Shown here: positions 43,690-52,902 of the stretch, piece by piece
How the letters are laid out: each line of letters opens with the position of its first letter
Position numbering within the stretch: position 1 is the stretch's first letter
Assembly: GCF_004339525.1 (NCBI RefSeq)
Contig: NZ_SMGE01000001.1
Location: forward strand, 186,001 to 250,000
From: Flavobacterium sp. 90
GTDB lineage: Bacteria > Bacteroidota > Bacteroidia > Flavobacteriales > Flavobacteriaceae
Direction: 5' to 3'
DNA: 64,000 nt
The notes under the pieces: generated by a model
The model's database searches: none
What the model was told of the DNA's origin: nothing
Seen by the model: the letters and a program-made list of their open reading frames with translations, nothing else
Translations under genes and position numbers: made by a program

Positions 43690-44090
43690 TTATTGAGGTT
43701 CAAAGAGGCAAAGGTTCAAAGGCGCAAAGGTTTTCTTTGTAAACTTAAAACAAGACTTTGTCTGAGCCAAAAAAGACCCTGTTTCACATTGGTGAAACAG
43801 GGTCTTTTGTTTTTTAAAACCTCCAGATTTAAGATGCACTGCTGTGCATCTCTACAAAACCTGTGTTCCTCTGAAACTTTGAACCTTCTCTTTTATATAT
43901 TGCGTTCCAGTGGTTGAAACCACTGGCTATGGTTTTTCTCATTGAAATTATCTAACAAACCTTTTTGTAATCCTAAAATCTCTAGAAAAGATGCACTGCT
44001 GTGCATCTCTACACAAACCTTTGTCCCTTTGAACCTTTGCAACTTTGAGCCTAAAAAACTTAGAACCTCAGAACCTTAGCACCTCAGAAC
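43690..44090. repeat. mosaic of dispersed repeats
   Basis: GGTTCAAAGAGGCAAAGG (43697), GATGCACTGCTGTGCATCTC followed by TACA (43832 and 43989), TTCCAGTGGTTGAAACCACT (43904), CTTTGAACCTTTGCAACTTTG (44032) and ACCTCAGAACCTTAGCACC (44062). Each is a short palindrome or microrepeat used elsewhere in the window. No gene. Confidence 0.75.
43769..43815. terminator. bidirectional terminator
   Basis: AAAAGACCCTGTTTCAC-ATTG-GTGAAACAGGGTCTTTT, a 17-bp perfect stem flanked by A and T runs. Confidence 0.9.
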
Positions 44091-44093
44091 CTT

Positions 44094-45425
44094 CTAATTA
44101 TAATTTTGATAAATTGGTAATTTTAAACCAACATACAAATTACACGCTCTGGAATTGTTTGCAAACAAATTAGAAATTAAAGATCCCGAACCTACAAACA
44201 ATGGACCAGCTCTAAAACCGGTTCCTATTTGAGTTCCGCTATATTGCATCCAGGTCACTGGTACATAAAAACTAAATTGTCTGGTTTCATATCTCGGCGT
44301 AAACGTAACCGAATTAGCAATTGCAGTTCCGTTCATTTTCTCAGCATCAATCAAGCCAAAATCACCGCTTAAATTCAGATAAAAACGCTGATCAATATTC
44401 CAGTCAAAGTTGGTGTGCAAAGTAGTTGGCAGATTGGCTTTGATACCTTTTCTAGTTGCGATTTTTGTGTAATTTGAATTAAAAAAATCAAAGATATTAT
44501 CTGCATTATCAAGATCTGCCTGTGTAACTTTTCCCGTTAGATTATAAGTATTCTCAGTAATATTTTTATAGTTAAGTTTCCCTATATCCGTCACCGAAGC
44601 AGCCGCTTTAAACTTATACCTATTTCCTCTGCAAGTATGACAATTGGTACGATATTCATATGTAAAACCAAGATCAAGTCCTACTCCACCAAAAGCAGTA
44701 TTGAATTTAGGATCATTTCCGTTTTCATAATTATAACTCGCTGCCGTTCTCAAAGTTCCCGTCGAGTTATATTCACTCAAAGACGGATCGGCATCATTTT
44801 TAGTAAAAGCAACACTCAGATTACTTCCGTTGATATAACCATTTGTTCCCGCCATTAAATATTTAACCGTAATACCGCCTTTGATAAAATGGTCTTCTTC
44901 ATCCAAAAATACTGTACCATAACTCGCTCCAATCTCTGCCCAGGAATTAGTAACCACATTAGGATTTCCACCTGTTATTAAAAAACTTTTCGAAACATCA
45001 GTGTCTTTATTTGCCGCATCAAAAAGTTCCCCGTTTATATTGACAAGATTACTAATACTTCGCACTCTCGAAAAAATCGCAATACTATGTTGATCTGCAA
45101 TATTCAACATAAAGGATGGCCCCAGAATATCGACATTAAAATTACCTCTATTATTATTCTTAATATTTTTACTTGCCGATTTATCAAAATCATAACCTCC
45201 GCCTAATACTTCCGGAAGATTAACTCCATACAAATCATTTTGTCCCGTTGCACTTGCCGAAAAAACAGTAACATCAGCTTTGTACTTAGAATCTACAACA
45301 GCAGAAGGATTAAATAGTACACTCTGAATTCCGGCGTAATTATCATCTCTGAATCCAAAATAAGATTGTGCGTCGGCATAAAAAATGCTTCCTAAGAAGC
45401 AGCATAATAGTAAAATTTTCTTCAT
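44094..45425 (-). CDS. DUF5723 outer-membrane protein
   Basis: 443 residues, signal peptide about 1-19 (FYADAQ). It matches the N-terminal 450 residues of the OmpA/TSP3 protein at 34700: SYFGFRDDNYAGIQSVLFNP against SYIGYFHDNYAGVQSVLFNP, and QNDLYGVNLPEVLGGGYDFD against QNDLYGVKLFDTYKKGYDFD. It lacks the TSP3 repeats and OmpA tail, so it is a barrel without a peptidoglycan anchor. The gene is flanked by repeats and separated from prfA by a strong terminator. Confidence 0.9.
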   Translation of the reverse strand: MKKILLLCCFLGSIFYADAQSYFGFRDDNYAGIQSVLFNPSAVVDSKYKADVTVFSASATGQNDLYGVNLPEVLGGGYDFDKSASKNIKNNNRGNFNVDILGPSFMLNIADQHSIAIFSRVRSISNLVNINGELFDAANKDTDVSKSFLITGGNPNVVTNSWAEIGASYGTVFLDEEDHFIKGGITVKYLMAGTNGYINGSNLSVAFTKNDADPSLSEYNSTGTLRTAASYNYENGNDPKFNTAFGGVGLDLGFTYEYRTNCHTCRGNRYKFKAAASVTDIGKLNYKNITENTYNLTGKVTQADLDNADNIFDFFNSNYTKIATRKGIKANLPTTLHTNFDWNIDQRFYLNLSGDFGLIDAEKMNGTAIANSVTFTPRYETRQFSFYVPVTWMQYSGTQIGTGFRAGPLFVGSGSLISNLFANNSRACNLYVGLKLPIYQNYN

Positions 45426-45477
45426 AAATTATTTCTATTGATTGGTTGGTGAAGCAAATATTTAACAAAAAATTCAA

Positions 45478-45522
45478 AAAAAAAACTCGCAGCTAATCTT
45501 TGATTAGCTGCGAGTTTTTTTT
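45478..45522 (-). terminator. terminator between prfA and the DUF5723 gene
   Basis: AAAAACTCGCAGCTAATC and GATTAGCTGCGAGTTTTTT, an 18-bp stem with a 3-nt loop. It ends minus-strand transcription from prfA. Confidence 0.9.
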
Positions 45523-45524
45523 AG

Positions 45525-45803
45525 GTTCTAAGTTACTAAGCTACTGAGTATCTGAGCTTATTATAAATCTTACTTTAAAGGAATATTATATAGTATTTCC
45601 CTTAAACAAAAGCATGAAATCATCAGTTTTTCATCGCCTTAAATCTAGAATCAAATTTTATTTCAAAAATCTCATTTCATACAAAAAAGTCAAAATATCC
45701 TACATCCAAAAACAAAAAAAAGCCGAACCTAAGTTCGACTTTAATATTTTATCCTTCTAAGAAACCTTAGCACCTCAGAACCTTAGTCCCTCAGAACCTC
45801 AGA
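45525..45803. repeat. spacer with GAACCTCAG microrepeats
   Basis: TTAGGTTCTAAGTTACTAAG (45524-45543) and its inverse CCTTAGCACCTCAGAACCTT (45764-45783) face each other 220 bp apart. A weak hairpin AGCCGAACCTAAGTTCGACT lies at 45721. Otherwise AT-rich spacer, no gene. Confidence 0.6.
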
Positions 45804-46880
45804 TTAAAAAACCTCTGAAGCTTCTTTCAATTTCTCCATATTGTTAACCAATTGTAACTCGGCAACAATTTTCTGAATGTCACCATTCATGATATTTCCT
45901 AAATCGTAAAGTGTCAAACCAACTCTGTGATCTGTCACACGACCTTGTGCATAGTTGTAAGTACGAATCTTAGCTGATCTGTCTCCAGAACTCACCTGAG
46001 AAGTACGTTTTGTAGCATCTTCAGCTTCTTTCTTAGCCAATTCTTGTTCATACAAACGAGAACGTAAAACGTTCAACGCTTTATCTTTATTTTTATGTTG
46101 CGATTTCTGATCCTGACATTGCGCCACCAATCCTGTTGGAATGTGCGTTAAACGTACAGCAGATTTCGTCGTATTTACAGATTGTCCTCCAGGTCCTGAT
46201 GAACAGAAGAAATCAACACGAACATCGTTCATATCAATTTGTACATCAAACTCTTCTGCTTCCGGCAAAACCATAACAGTAGCTGCAGATGTATGCACAC
46301 GACCTTGCGTTTCAGTCTGAGGAACACGTTGTACACGGTGAACACCAGCTTCAAACTTCAAAGTTCCGTAAACATCTTCTCCCGAAACTTCAAAAATAAC
46401 CTCTTTGAAACCTCCGGAAGTTCCTTCGTTCATATCAACAACCGAAGTTCTCCAACCCTGATTCTCACAATATTTAGTATACATTCTAAATAAATCTCCA
46501 GCAAAAATACTAGCTTCATCTCCACCCGTTCCGGCACGAATCTCGACCATCACGTTTTTAGCATCTTCAGGATCTTTAGGGATCAACATAAACTTGATTT
46601 CTTCCTCAAGTTCCGGCAATCTTTCTTTTGCTTCATCAAGTTGCATTTTGGCCATTTCGGTCATATCTGCATCACTTCCGTCAGCAATAATTTCGTTTGC
46701 CTCATCTATATTAGCCATCAAAAGCACATATTCATCACGCTTTTCAGCCAATGCTTTCAAGTTTTTGTACTCTTGATTCAATTGCACATAACGTTTCTGA
46801 TCAGAAATAACATCCGGCTGGATAATCAAATCCGAAATCTCGTCAAAACGTTGTTTTACTATTTGAAGTCTATCTAACAT
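45804..46880 (-). CDS. prfA: peptide chain release factor 1
   Basis: 358 residues, normal length. GGQ motif in [20 protein letters not shown] for peptidyl-tRNA hydrolysis, and the PxT-type stop-recognition region in the second domain ([20 protein letters not shown]). RF1 terminates at UAA and UAG. Its -7 box (46905-46912) lies 25 bp upstream. The start ATG follows AAAGGAAT. Confidence 0.97.
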   Translation of the reverse strand: MLDRLQIVKQRFDEISDLIIQPDVISDQKRYVQLNQEYKNLKALAEKRDEYVLLMANIDEANEIIADGSDADMTEMAKMQLDEAKERLPELEEEIKFMLIPKDPEDAKNVMVEIRAGTGGDEASIFAGDLFRMYTKYCENQGWRTSVVDMNEGTSGGFKEVIFEVSGEDVYGTLKFEAGVHRVQRVPQTETQGRVHTSAATVMVLPEAEEFDVQIDMNDVRVDFFCSSGPGGQSVNTTKSAVRLTHIPTGLVAQCQDQKSQHKNKDKALNVLRSRLYEQELAKKEAEDATKRTSQVSSGDRSAKIRTYNYAQGRVTDHRVGLTLYDLGNIMNGDIQKIVAELQLVNNMEKLKEASEVF

Positions 46881-46904
46881 TTTCTAATTCCTTTTATTGG
46901 AGTG

Positions 46905-46912
46905 CAAAATTA
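46905..46912 (-). promoter_or_regulatory. -7 box of prfA
   Basis: Minus-strand TAATTTTG followed by CA, the classic form of the Bacteroidetes -7 element. Confidence 0.6.
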
Positions 46913-46995
46913 CGAAATTTTTGTTTAAAATTCTATCAATAACCTTTTGAGTTTTTTAAGCCTAATTTTTAGAAGAATTATGATTGTTTTTTGGA

Positions 46996-47013
46996 TCCCG
47001 ATAATTATCGGGA
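46996..47013. repeat. 18-bp palindrome (AATT centre)
   Basis: TCCCGATAATTATCGGGA, perfect; the same form as 26642-26659. Confidence 0.75.
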
Positions 47014-47027
47014 CTGTCTATTCGTTG

Positions 47028-47118
47028 TGTCTTTTTTGGAGTTGTTTCCTGCTATGCACTTGTATCTTTTCCTGGCTAAAGGAGCCAGAAAAAGGATACC
47101 GCTTCTATCAGGGCTAGG
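47028..47118 (-). ncRNA. conserved structured intergenic element (Flavo-1-like?)
   Basis: On the minus strand: GCCCTGATAGAAGCGGTATC, then a stem CTTTTTCTGGCT...AGCCAGGAAAAG, then ATAGCAGGAAACAACTCC. I recall this layout (AGCCCTGAT.GAAGCGG.ATCCTTTT ... AGCAGGA..AGCTCC) as a frequent structured element of Bacteroidetes intergenic DNA; a match to the Rfam Flavo-1 motif is possible but unverified. It lies between hicB and prfA, co-oriented with both. Confidence 0.45.
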
Positions 47119-47174
47119 GCTTTTCGGTTTTTTAATTGGCTTATACCTCCAAAAACAACTTAACAAATTATAAC

Positions 47175-47585
47175 TTAAACCAAAGTCAGATCACTTAACT
47201 CATCTGCTAATTTGTGTAATCCTTTAGAAATCTGTAACATTTTGTCACTTGACAAAGTTGCCAAACCTTTAGTGTATTGGCGGAATAAACTTTGATTTAT
47301 TCCTGCATAGTGTTCTGCAAAAGCTGACTTGTTGATTACACTAAAATAATCAAAAACCTGTTCTAAATCTACCTGATAACTAATATCGAAATCAGCAATT
47401 GTAACCTTTTCGCCTTTTTCCTGTAGATATTCTACATGATATTGAAGGACTTCGTTAAAATTTGCTTTTATCTCAGATATATTATTTCCTACTGTAGCCA
47501 ATCCATCAATTTCTTTTGCATAAGCCGAAAAACCTGTAGAAGTTTTTTCAATAATAACCGAAATTACCCTTTTTTCTGTATTCAT
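47175..47585 (-). CDS. hicB: HicB-family antitoxin
   Basis: 136 residues. N-terminal HicB partial RNase-like fold (ISVIIEKTSTGFSAYAKEID; ATVGNNISEIKANFNEVLQY) and a C-terminal helix-turn-helix region (INQSLFRQYTKGLATLSSDK) that binds the operon operator. It neutralises HicA. It follows hicA by 33 nt, so hicA-hicB order. The 40-bp palindrome upstream of hicA is the natural operator. Confidence 0.85.
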   Translation of the reverse strand: MNTEKRVISVIIEKTSTGFSAYAKEIDGLATVGNNISEIKANFNEVLQYHVEYLQEKGEKVTIADFDISYQVDLEQVFDYFSVINKSAFAEHYAGINQSLFRQYTKGLATLSSDKMLQISKGLHKLADELSDLTLV

Positions 47586-47618
47586 ATTCGTTTGAATTAA
47601 ATTGTAAAAGCTAGAGAA

Positions 47619-47807
47619 TTATTTAAGTCCTGCTGCTTTCAAAATACTATTTAAAGTGCCATTTGCCATTTCTTTACTCCCATGTCTCGGGATCGTAAGT
47701 TGATTCTGTTTTGTTGCATGCCGATACAAATCATGGTTTGCACCATTTTTATAAAGAAACCAACCATCTTTCTTGAGAAGTTTCAACAACTCATTTACTG
47801 AAGCCAT
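47619..47807 (-). CDS. hicA: HicA-family mRNA interferase toxin
   Basis: 62 residues, dsRBD-like fold: VNELLKLLKKDGWFLYKNGA followed by NHDLYRHATKQ, with catalytic His25 in GANHDLYRH, and the C-terminal IPRHGSKEMANGTLNSILKA typical of HicA. Such toxins cleave mRNA under stress and are held by HicB. Start at ATG 47807. Confidence 0.9.
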   Translation of the reverse strand: MASVNELLKLLKKDGWFLYKNGANHDLYRHATKQNQLTIPRHGSKEMANGTLNSILKAAGLK

Positions 47808-47900
47808 CTGCTTTAATTTAAATTAACAAATACGTCTGTCGTCTTTCCTATTTGTGGTATTTAAATGTTTTTAGATCTCTTTTTTTTTCAGATCAGACAA

Positions 47901-47940
47901 ATATATAACATTTTTGTTATATAACAAAAATGTTATATAT
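47901..47940. promoter_or_regulatory. 40-bp perfect palindrome, probable HicB operator
   Basis: The sequence is a perfect palindrome made of TAACATTTTTGTTA and TAACAAAAATGTTA joined by TA, with ATATA ends. It lies 94 bp upstream of the hicA start. The two 14-bp halves are each nearly symmetric, suiting two dimers. AT-only content apart from four G/C pairs. Confidence 0.7.
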
Positions 47941-47958
47941 TAAATTAATTTAGGTATT

Positions 47959-48004
47959 TATGGATTTCCGTAAAATCATTCAACTAAATGGATTTAATTT
48001 TAGC
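47959..48004 (+). promoter_or_regulatory. candidate activator site and promoter of the FRG gene
   Basis: TATGGATTTCCGTA (47959-47972), then TAATTTTAGC (47995-48004) with its box centre 33 bp from the palindrome centre, exactly as at 58168/58204. Predicted start about 48010, leaving a leader of about 215 nt. Confidence 0.55.
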
Positions 48005-48225
48005 AAAAATCAGGTGTTTTTACGTGTTGATTAATTTAAATTAAAGACGATGTTTGTTTTTATAAAAACTCAATTAGTGAATATGATTTATAAAAATAAT
48101 TCAAACAACTGGTTCCAGAAATAATCTTTCTAGATATAACTTGAAATTAATATATAATCCTTTTTAGCAAAAAAACAATTCACCGATTCACTAGTTCAAA
48201 AAATCACCTATAACAAAAATGATAA

Positions 48226-49242
48226 ATGGCAGAATTACCAATATACAACAATCTTGAAGAAAAAAGAAAGTTTTTCAGTAATGGGGACAAAGAAAGTTTT
48301 GTAATTGACACCAAAATAGCTTTAGACAAATGGTTCAAAGATGTTCAAGATGAGGAGAAAAAAGAAACCGAAATTGATGCAACTGCTTGGATTTATAGAG
48401 GAATGACGGAAGCAAAATATAAACTTTTGACCTCATCACAAAGGCTTTGGATTACCAACGAAATGCAACAATGGGCAAACAAAAATTATGTGGAATTTAT
48501 TAGCGATTTGGTTAACAAAGCAAACGGAAACATACTAATTAAAAAAGTTTTTGACCTATATAACTATTCAAGAAGCGACCGAGAGTTTCCTATTTTAAGT
48601 TTACTTCAACATTATGGTGCGCCAACACCATTGATGGACTGGTCATATAATAATAATGTAGCTTTCTTTTTTGCAACAGATGGACTTAGAAAGAAAGAAG
48701 AACCAAAGGAACAAATTGATAATTACTTTTCTGTGTATCGCATCAACAAAAGGAAATACAAAAAAGAATTACTAAACATTATTGACTTTATACCCAAAGA
48801 GCTCTATCCTGAAATTAATTCATTCAAAGACTTTGGAGATAATAATGGAAATCCAAAATCAAATGGAATTTTCTATATTTCAGACTTTGAAAGAAAAGGA
48901 GAATCATCAGGAGAAACAAAACCTTATGGGAATTTAATGATTCGAACTAAAAAACCTCTTACCTCAATTTATAATCAAAATATCATTCCACAAGAAGGTC
49001 TTTTCATTTTCAATCCATTTAGTCAAAAAACACTTGAAGACATTTTTAATACAGATTTGAACAAAAACGGTTGGAATTTAGCATTGACGCCTTTTGATTG
49101 TTTTAATATCCATAAAGATCTTGCCGAATATTTAAGAAGAAAAATTGATGTCAGATTTAAAATCAACAAGAGTTTCATTTATCCTAACTTAAATGATGAA
49201 GCGAAAAAAATAAAAGAAACAACGTTGAATGGCTTAGTGTGA
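48226..49242 (+). CDS. FRG domain protein
   Basis: 338 residues, no signal peptide. FRG domain (about residues 50-330) with the variant YRG triplet in WIYRGMTEAKYKLL, and the diagnostic LLQHYGAPTPLMDWSYN (127-142) with following NVAFFFATD. FRG domains occur in many bacterial and phage-conflict proteins; enzymatic function is undetermined. First gene of the island after HicAB and divergent from it. The ATPase gene follows 135 bp downstream. Confidence 0.85.
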   Translation: MAELPIYNNLEEKRKFFSNGDKESFVIDTKIALDKWFKDVQDEEKKETEIDATAWIYRGMTEAKYKLLTSSQRLWITNEMQQWANKNYVEFISDLVNKANGNILIKKVFDLYNYSRSDREFPILSLLQHYGAPTPLMDWSYNNNVAFFFATDGLRKKEEPKEQIDNYFSVYRINKRKYKKELLNIIDFIPKELYPEINSFKDFGDNNGNPKSNGIFYISDFERKGESSGETKPYGNLMIRTKKPLTSIYNQNIIPQEGLFIFNPFSQKTLEDIFNTDLNKNGWNLALTPFDCFNIHKDLAEYLRRKIDVRFKINKSFIYPNLNDEAKKIKETTLNGLV

Positions 49243-49377
49243 AAAAACTACAATTAACATCTAATCTATTACTCTGGATTTGGTAAATTCGAATAATGAA
49301 CTTAATTTAGTACCAAACCATTTGCAGCATAAGAACTTTTGGGGTAATAGTACACCGATTAAGAAAAAAAAGAATAA

Positions 49378-51069
49378 ATGAACGAAATAGAATATATAAA
49401 TTCACATAGTGTTAAAAATGCAATAAATAAGTTATCCAACAATATAAGAACTGAGCGTAGTGATATTGATGACTTATTAAATATTTATGCGGATAAATCC
49501 ATAATAGAAAGATTAAATAACAATAATAACCAAATAATTTACGGAAGAAGAGGAACTGGTAAAACTCATTTACTTTTAGCGTTCCAAAATTTAATTTTCA
49601 TAAAAAATTCTAATGGTTCAGGCAAAAGATTTCCAGTTTATATAGATTTGAGAAAATACTTGCCTTTATTTACGAGTACAAGTACAGTAAATATTGAATC
49701 AGCAATTTTAATTTTTCAGGCCCTTATAAACGAATTAATTGAAGTTGTAATTGATAACCTAAAATACATTTACGATATCGCAGAATATGGTAGTTTTAGT
49801 ACTTTTGAAAAATCAAGAATTGAAAAATTAAAATTGATTTTAGGGCAATTAAATATTGAATTCAATGGCCGAGAATTTAAGCGATTAGGATCTATAGAAT
49901 TCAATAAAGAAGAAATAAAAAATATTTCTGGTAGCTTAAAATTCAGTCAAAGCCCTGAGATAAATGTTGAAGGAAAAAAGGAAGGGAAAGACACATTCAC
50001 TGTAACTAATGTACAATATTTATCTTTTAATGAAATATCTAAATTATTAGAAGAATTATCAAATCAGTTAAATGATACTCAAATTGTTTTTTTACTTGAT
50101 GAATGGTCAGAAATACCATTAGATCTACAACCTTATCTCGCTGAACTAATTAAAAGAGTCTTTATTAGCTCAAATTATACTTTTAAATTTGCTGCAATTC
50201 CATATCGTTCAAAATTTAGAGAAACAATTTATAACGATGTAAAAATTGGCCTTGAAGAAGGTGGAGATGTATTTCCAATAACACTTGATAACCGATATAT
50301 CTACGAAACTGATAAAATTGGTACAAAAAATTTTTATACAGAAATTTTAGTGAATCATTTGAAACAAATCGATCCTACCATATTTATCAATGTTGATGAA
50401 ACAAAATTTATTAATTACTTTTTCGCAAATCAAGCATTAGCTGAAATTTTGATTGCATCAGCTGGTATTCCACGAGATTTCATAAATTTATTTATTCTCT
50501 CTTATAACAATAGAAACAATAACTCACAACGTATTGTTTTAAAAAACATTAGAAACTCAACTACAGAATGGTATACTTCAGATAAAAAAGAAGAAATCGA
50601 TAAAGACAAAACTACAAGGCATTTATTTGAAGAATTAGTAAATCAAGTAATCTTGACAAAAAAGAAAACTCATTTTCTTTTACCTCAAAAATATTCTGAA
50701 AATAAATATATCAAAAAATTGGTGGATTTACGTGTATTACATCTTAGACAAAAAAGTATTTCACATAGACATATACCCAATAAGACATATGATGTTTATT
50801 CAATTGACTATGGAAGTTATACTAGTTTAGATATTAATAAAACAACCTTAAATACTGATTATTCTGAATTAATATCTAATTTAAACACTATTGAAGATAT
50901 TAGAGAAGCAAGATCTCTTTCAATTGAAGATGATTTTTTTGAAAAATTTAATTTAGAAACTGGTCAAGGAATAAAATGCCCAAAATGCTCTAAAACAATT
51001 GACATAAATCATTTAGCGTATATAAAACAAAAAATTTGTAATAATTGTTACGAAAAAGTTGAGGAATAA
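49378..51069 (+). CDS. P-loop ATPase with C-terminal zinc ribbon
   Basis: 563 residues. Walker A GRRGTGKT at 56-63, Walker B IVFLLDEWSEI (Asp241/Glu242), sensor-like SAGIPRDFINLF region, and a final zinc ribbon with Cys534, Cys537, Cys554 and Cys557 (CPKC...CNNC). The layout resembles AAA+/ORC-Cdc6-like or STAND-like ATPases of bacterial defence islands, including the Sll1717-type group. It may be an ATP-dependent regulator or effector-coupling component next to the FRG protein. Cytoplasmic. Confidence 0.78.
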   Translation: MNEIEYINSHSVKNAINKLSNNIRTERSDIDDLLNIYADKSIIERLNNNNNQIIYGRRGTGKTHLLLAFQNLIFIKNSNGSGKRFPVYIDLRKYLPLFTSTSTVNIESAILIFQALINELIEVVIDNLKYIYDIAEYGSFSTFEKSRIEKLKLILGQLNIEFNGREFKRLGSIEFNKEEIKNISGSLKFSQSPEINVEGKKEGKDTFTVTNVQYLSFNEISKLLEELSNQLNDTQIVFLLDEWSEIPLDLQPYLAELIKRVFISSNYTFKFAAIPYRSKFRETIYNDVKIGLEEGGDVFPITLDNRYIYETDKIGTKNFYTEILVNHLKQIDPTIFINVDETKFINYFFANQALAEILIASAGIPRDFINLFILSYNNRNNNSQRIVLKNIRNSTTEWYTSDKKEEIDKDKTTRHLFEELVNQVILTKKKTHFLLPQKYSENKYIKKLVDLRVLHLRQKSISHRHIPNKTYDVYSIDYGSYTSLDINKTTLNTDYSELISNLNTIEDIREARSLSIEDDFFEKFNLETGQGIKCPKCSKTIDINHLAYIKQKICNNCYEKVEE

Positions 51070-51288
51070 ATTACTCTAACTCCACGAAGTCTCTCTATTT
51101 CGTAGCTAGAACGATAAACTAAACAGATTAAAAAAATATTGAAAAAGTTACGAAGTCATAAGACTTTACACGACAGATTTTTTAGCCTAAATTTATATAT
51201 TTTAGAATGAATAAAATTTCTATCAACAATCAAAATTATTGAATTTACCCAAAAAAATGTATGAACTGATTTTAACTTAAAATTATTT

Positions 51289-51828
51289 ATGAAAGAAAAA
51301 GAAAGTCTGATTACTCAATTAACAGAATTACTGAACAAACCAGGAGGAAAACAAGCAGCTCGATTTATTCTTAATTCATTAGGTGCAATCCCATATGTAG
51401 GAGGAGTTTTTGCTGCTAGTGGCAATCTTTGGGGAGAAAAAGAACAACATAATTTTAATGACAAATTAGTAGAATGGATTGAATCCACAAATACCGATTT
51501 AGTCAAAGTTTTACAATACTTAGATTCAGAATTAAAAGAACCAACTAAAGCAAATTTCTCACTATTAATAGGCGAAGCCTTAGGAATAGAAATCCCTTTT
51601 ATGATTGAAGTAGGAGTGACACCACAAGTAGCTGTAATTTTACATCCTCAAACTTTACAAGAATTCGAAAAGTATCAAAAAGCTGGTTGGATAACGATAA
51701 CCTCAAATGGAAATATAGTAAGTATGGGAGCTAATAATAGTGTAGGTAATTCTATTGAAGATAAAAAGAGACCTTTCGGGCTAGGAAATGGATTTATAAT
51801 TAGTCTTAACGAATCTTATTATGAATGA
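51289..51828 (+). CDS. glycine-rich amphipathic protein of defence island
   Basis: 179 residues. The N-terminal part has a helix, then a glycine/hydrophobic hairpin (LGAIPYVGGVFAASGNLWGE, residues 30-49) that could insert in membranes, then a helical stretch (NDKLVEWIESTNTDLVKVLQ) and a beta-rich tail. I recall similar 'IP.VGG..A.G..W.E.EQ' modules as N-terminal parts of uncharacterised bacterial proteins, often near defence genes. Role unknown; a pore-type effector is conceivable but is only inference. 219 bp after the ATPase. Confidence 0.6.
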   Translation: MKEKESLITQLTELLNKPGGKQAARFILNSLGAIPYVGGVFAASGNLWGEKEQHNFNDKLVEWIESTNTDLVKVLQYLDSELKEPTKANFSLLIGEALGIEIPFMIEVGVTPQVAVILHPQTLQEFEKYQKAGWITITSNGNIVSMGANNSVGNSIEDKKRPFGLGNGFIISLNESYYE

Positions 51829-51950
51829 AAATAATTAAAATAAATAACCCATAAAAACCAAAACCTTAAACAAGTATTTTCTGAATTAATTTATATATTT
51901 GATAGTTACCAAAATCTATTATTTAATCATTTTTTCTAACTAAACCACTA

Positions 51951-52787
51951 ATGGAAAAACTTATTAAAATTGGCCGTGTCTTTTATGGTATCGGTGTTGT
52001 TGCTTTGGGGATTCATCAAATTATTATCAAAAATTTTCGTTCAGAGATCTTATCTCCATTTCCGGTTTGGGCTCATGATAATGTTATCTTCCCTATTCTT
52101 ACCGGAATAGCTTTGATATTTGTCGGAGTTATTATTTCGGGATTATTTAAAATTAAAGCTATAGACACAAAAAAAGTATGTCTTTATTTAGGTTTTGGTT
52201 TTCTTGCTGCAATTATCATTTCTCATTTGCCTTATATTATAATGCTTAGCGCAGATAAAACTCCGGATTTTCAGGTTTGGATAAATGCTCTCGAAGAATT
52301 AACTTATAGTGGCGGAGCATTTGTTATGGCGGGATCATTTACAGAGAACATTTCTGCTGGAAGCGAAAAGAATTTCACATCATTCTTAGAAAAACTCATT
52401 CCGTGTGGGCGAGTTTTTTATTCGATTCTGATGATATTATTTGGATTGAGTCATTTTGCTTTTGCCAGCTTTATCGCTACAATGGTACCAAAATGGTTGC
52501 CAGCGCCAATGTTTTGGACTTATTTTTTTGGAGTTGCCCTTGTCATTGCCGGCATTTCAATTATTTTCAAAATACTTATAAAACCAATTGCACTTCTTTT
52601 AGCACTTACGCTTTTATTGTTTTTTCTATTCTTTCATATTCCTGATGCCATTGCAAATCCATCAGCAGGTGGCGGAAACGAAATTGTTCGTGCATTTGTT
52701 GCGTTGCTTTTCTGTGGTATTGCATTAGTAATCGCATTAACAAATGATCGTAAAACAAACTCCGTTATTCAAAATATTCCTTCTTAA
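51951..52787 (+). CDS. polytopic membrane protein of DoxX-like duplicated design
   Basis: 278 residues, about eight transmembrane segments arranged as two similar halves: IKIGRVFYGIGVVALGIHQI and IPCGRVFYSILMILFGLSHF begin the halves. DoxX-like proteins have four helices; this would be a fused pair. Substrate unknown. Standalone gene. Confidence 0.75.
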   Translation: MEKLIKIGRVFYGIGVVALGIHQIIIKNFRSEILSPFPVWAHDNVIFPILTGIALIFVGVIISGLFKIKAIDTKKVCLYLGFGFLAAIIISHLPYIIMLSADKTPDFQVWINALEELTYSGGAFVMAGSFTENISAGSEKNFTSFLEKLIPCGRVFYSILMILFGLSHFAFASFIATMVPKWLPAPMFWTYFFGVALVIAGISIIFKILIKPIALLLALTLLLFFLFFHIPDAIANPSAGGGNEIVRAFVALLFCGIALVIALTNDRKTNSVIQNIPS

Positions 52788-52902
52788 AAGTTGCAATTAT
52801 TTGAGAATTCTCTTTACTTTAAGCTCATTTTAATAAAAATATAAACAAATAACAATCTGTACAAAACCGAAAGACTTCAGAAAGTATCTGAATTAAATAA
52901 AC

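Noticed and set aside
46991..47173. 60-codon plus-strand ORF between prfA and hicB
   Set aside because: It is antisense to the structured element at 47028-47118 and starts inside an 18-bp palindrome; no protein family fits.
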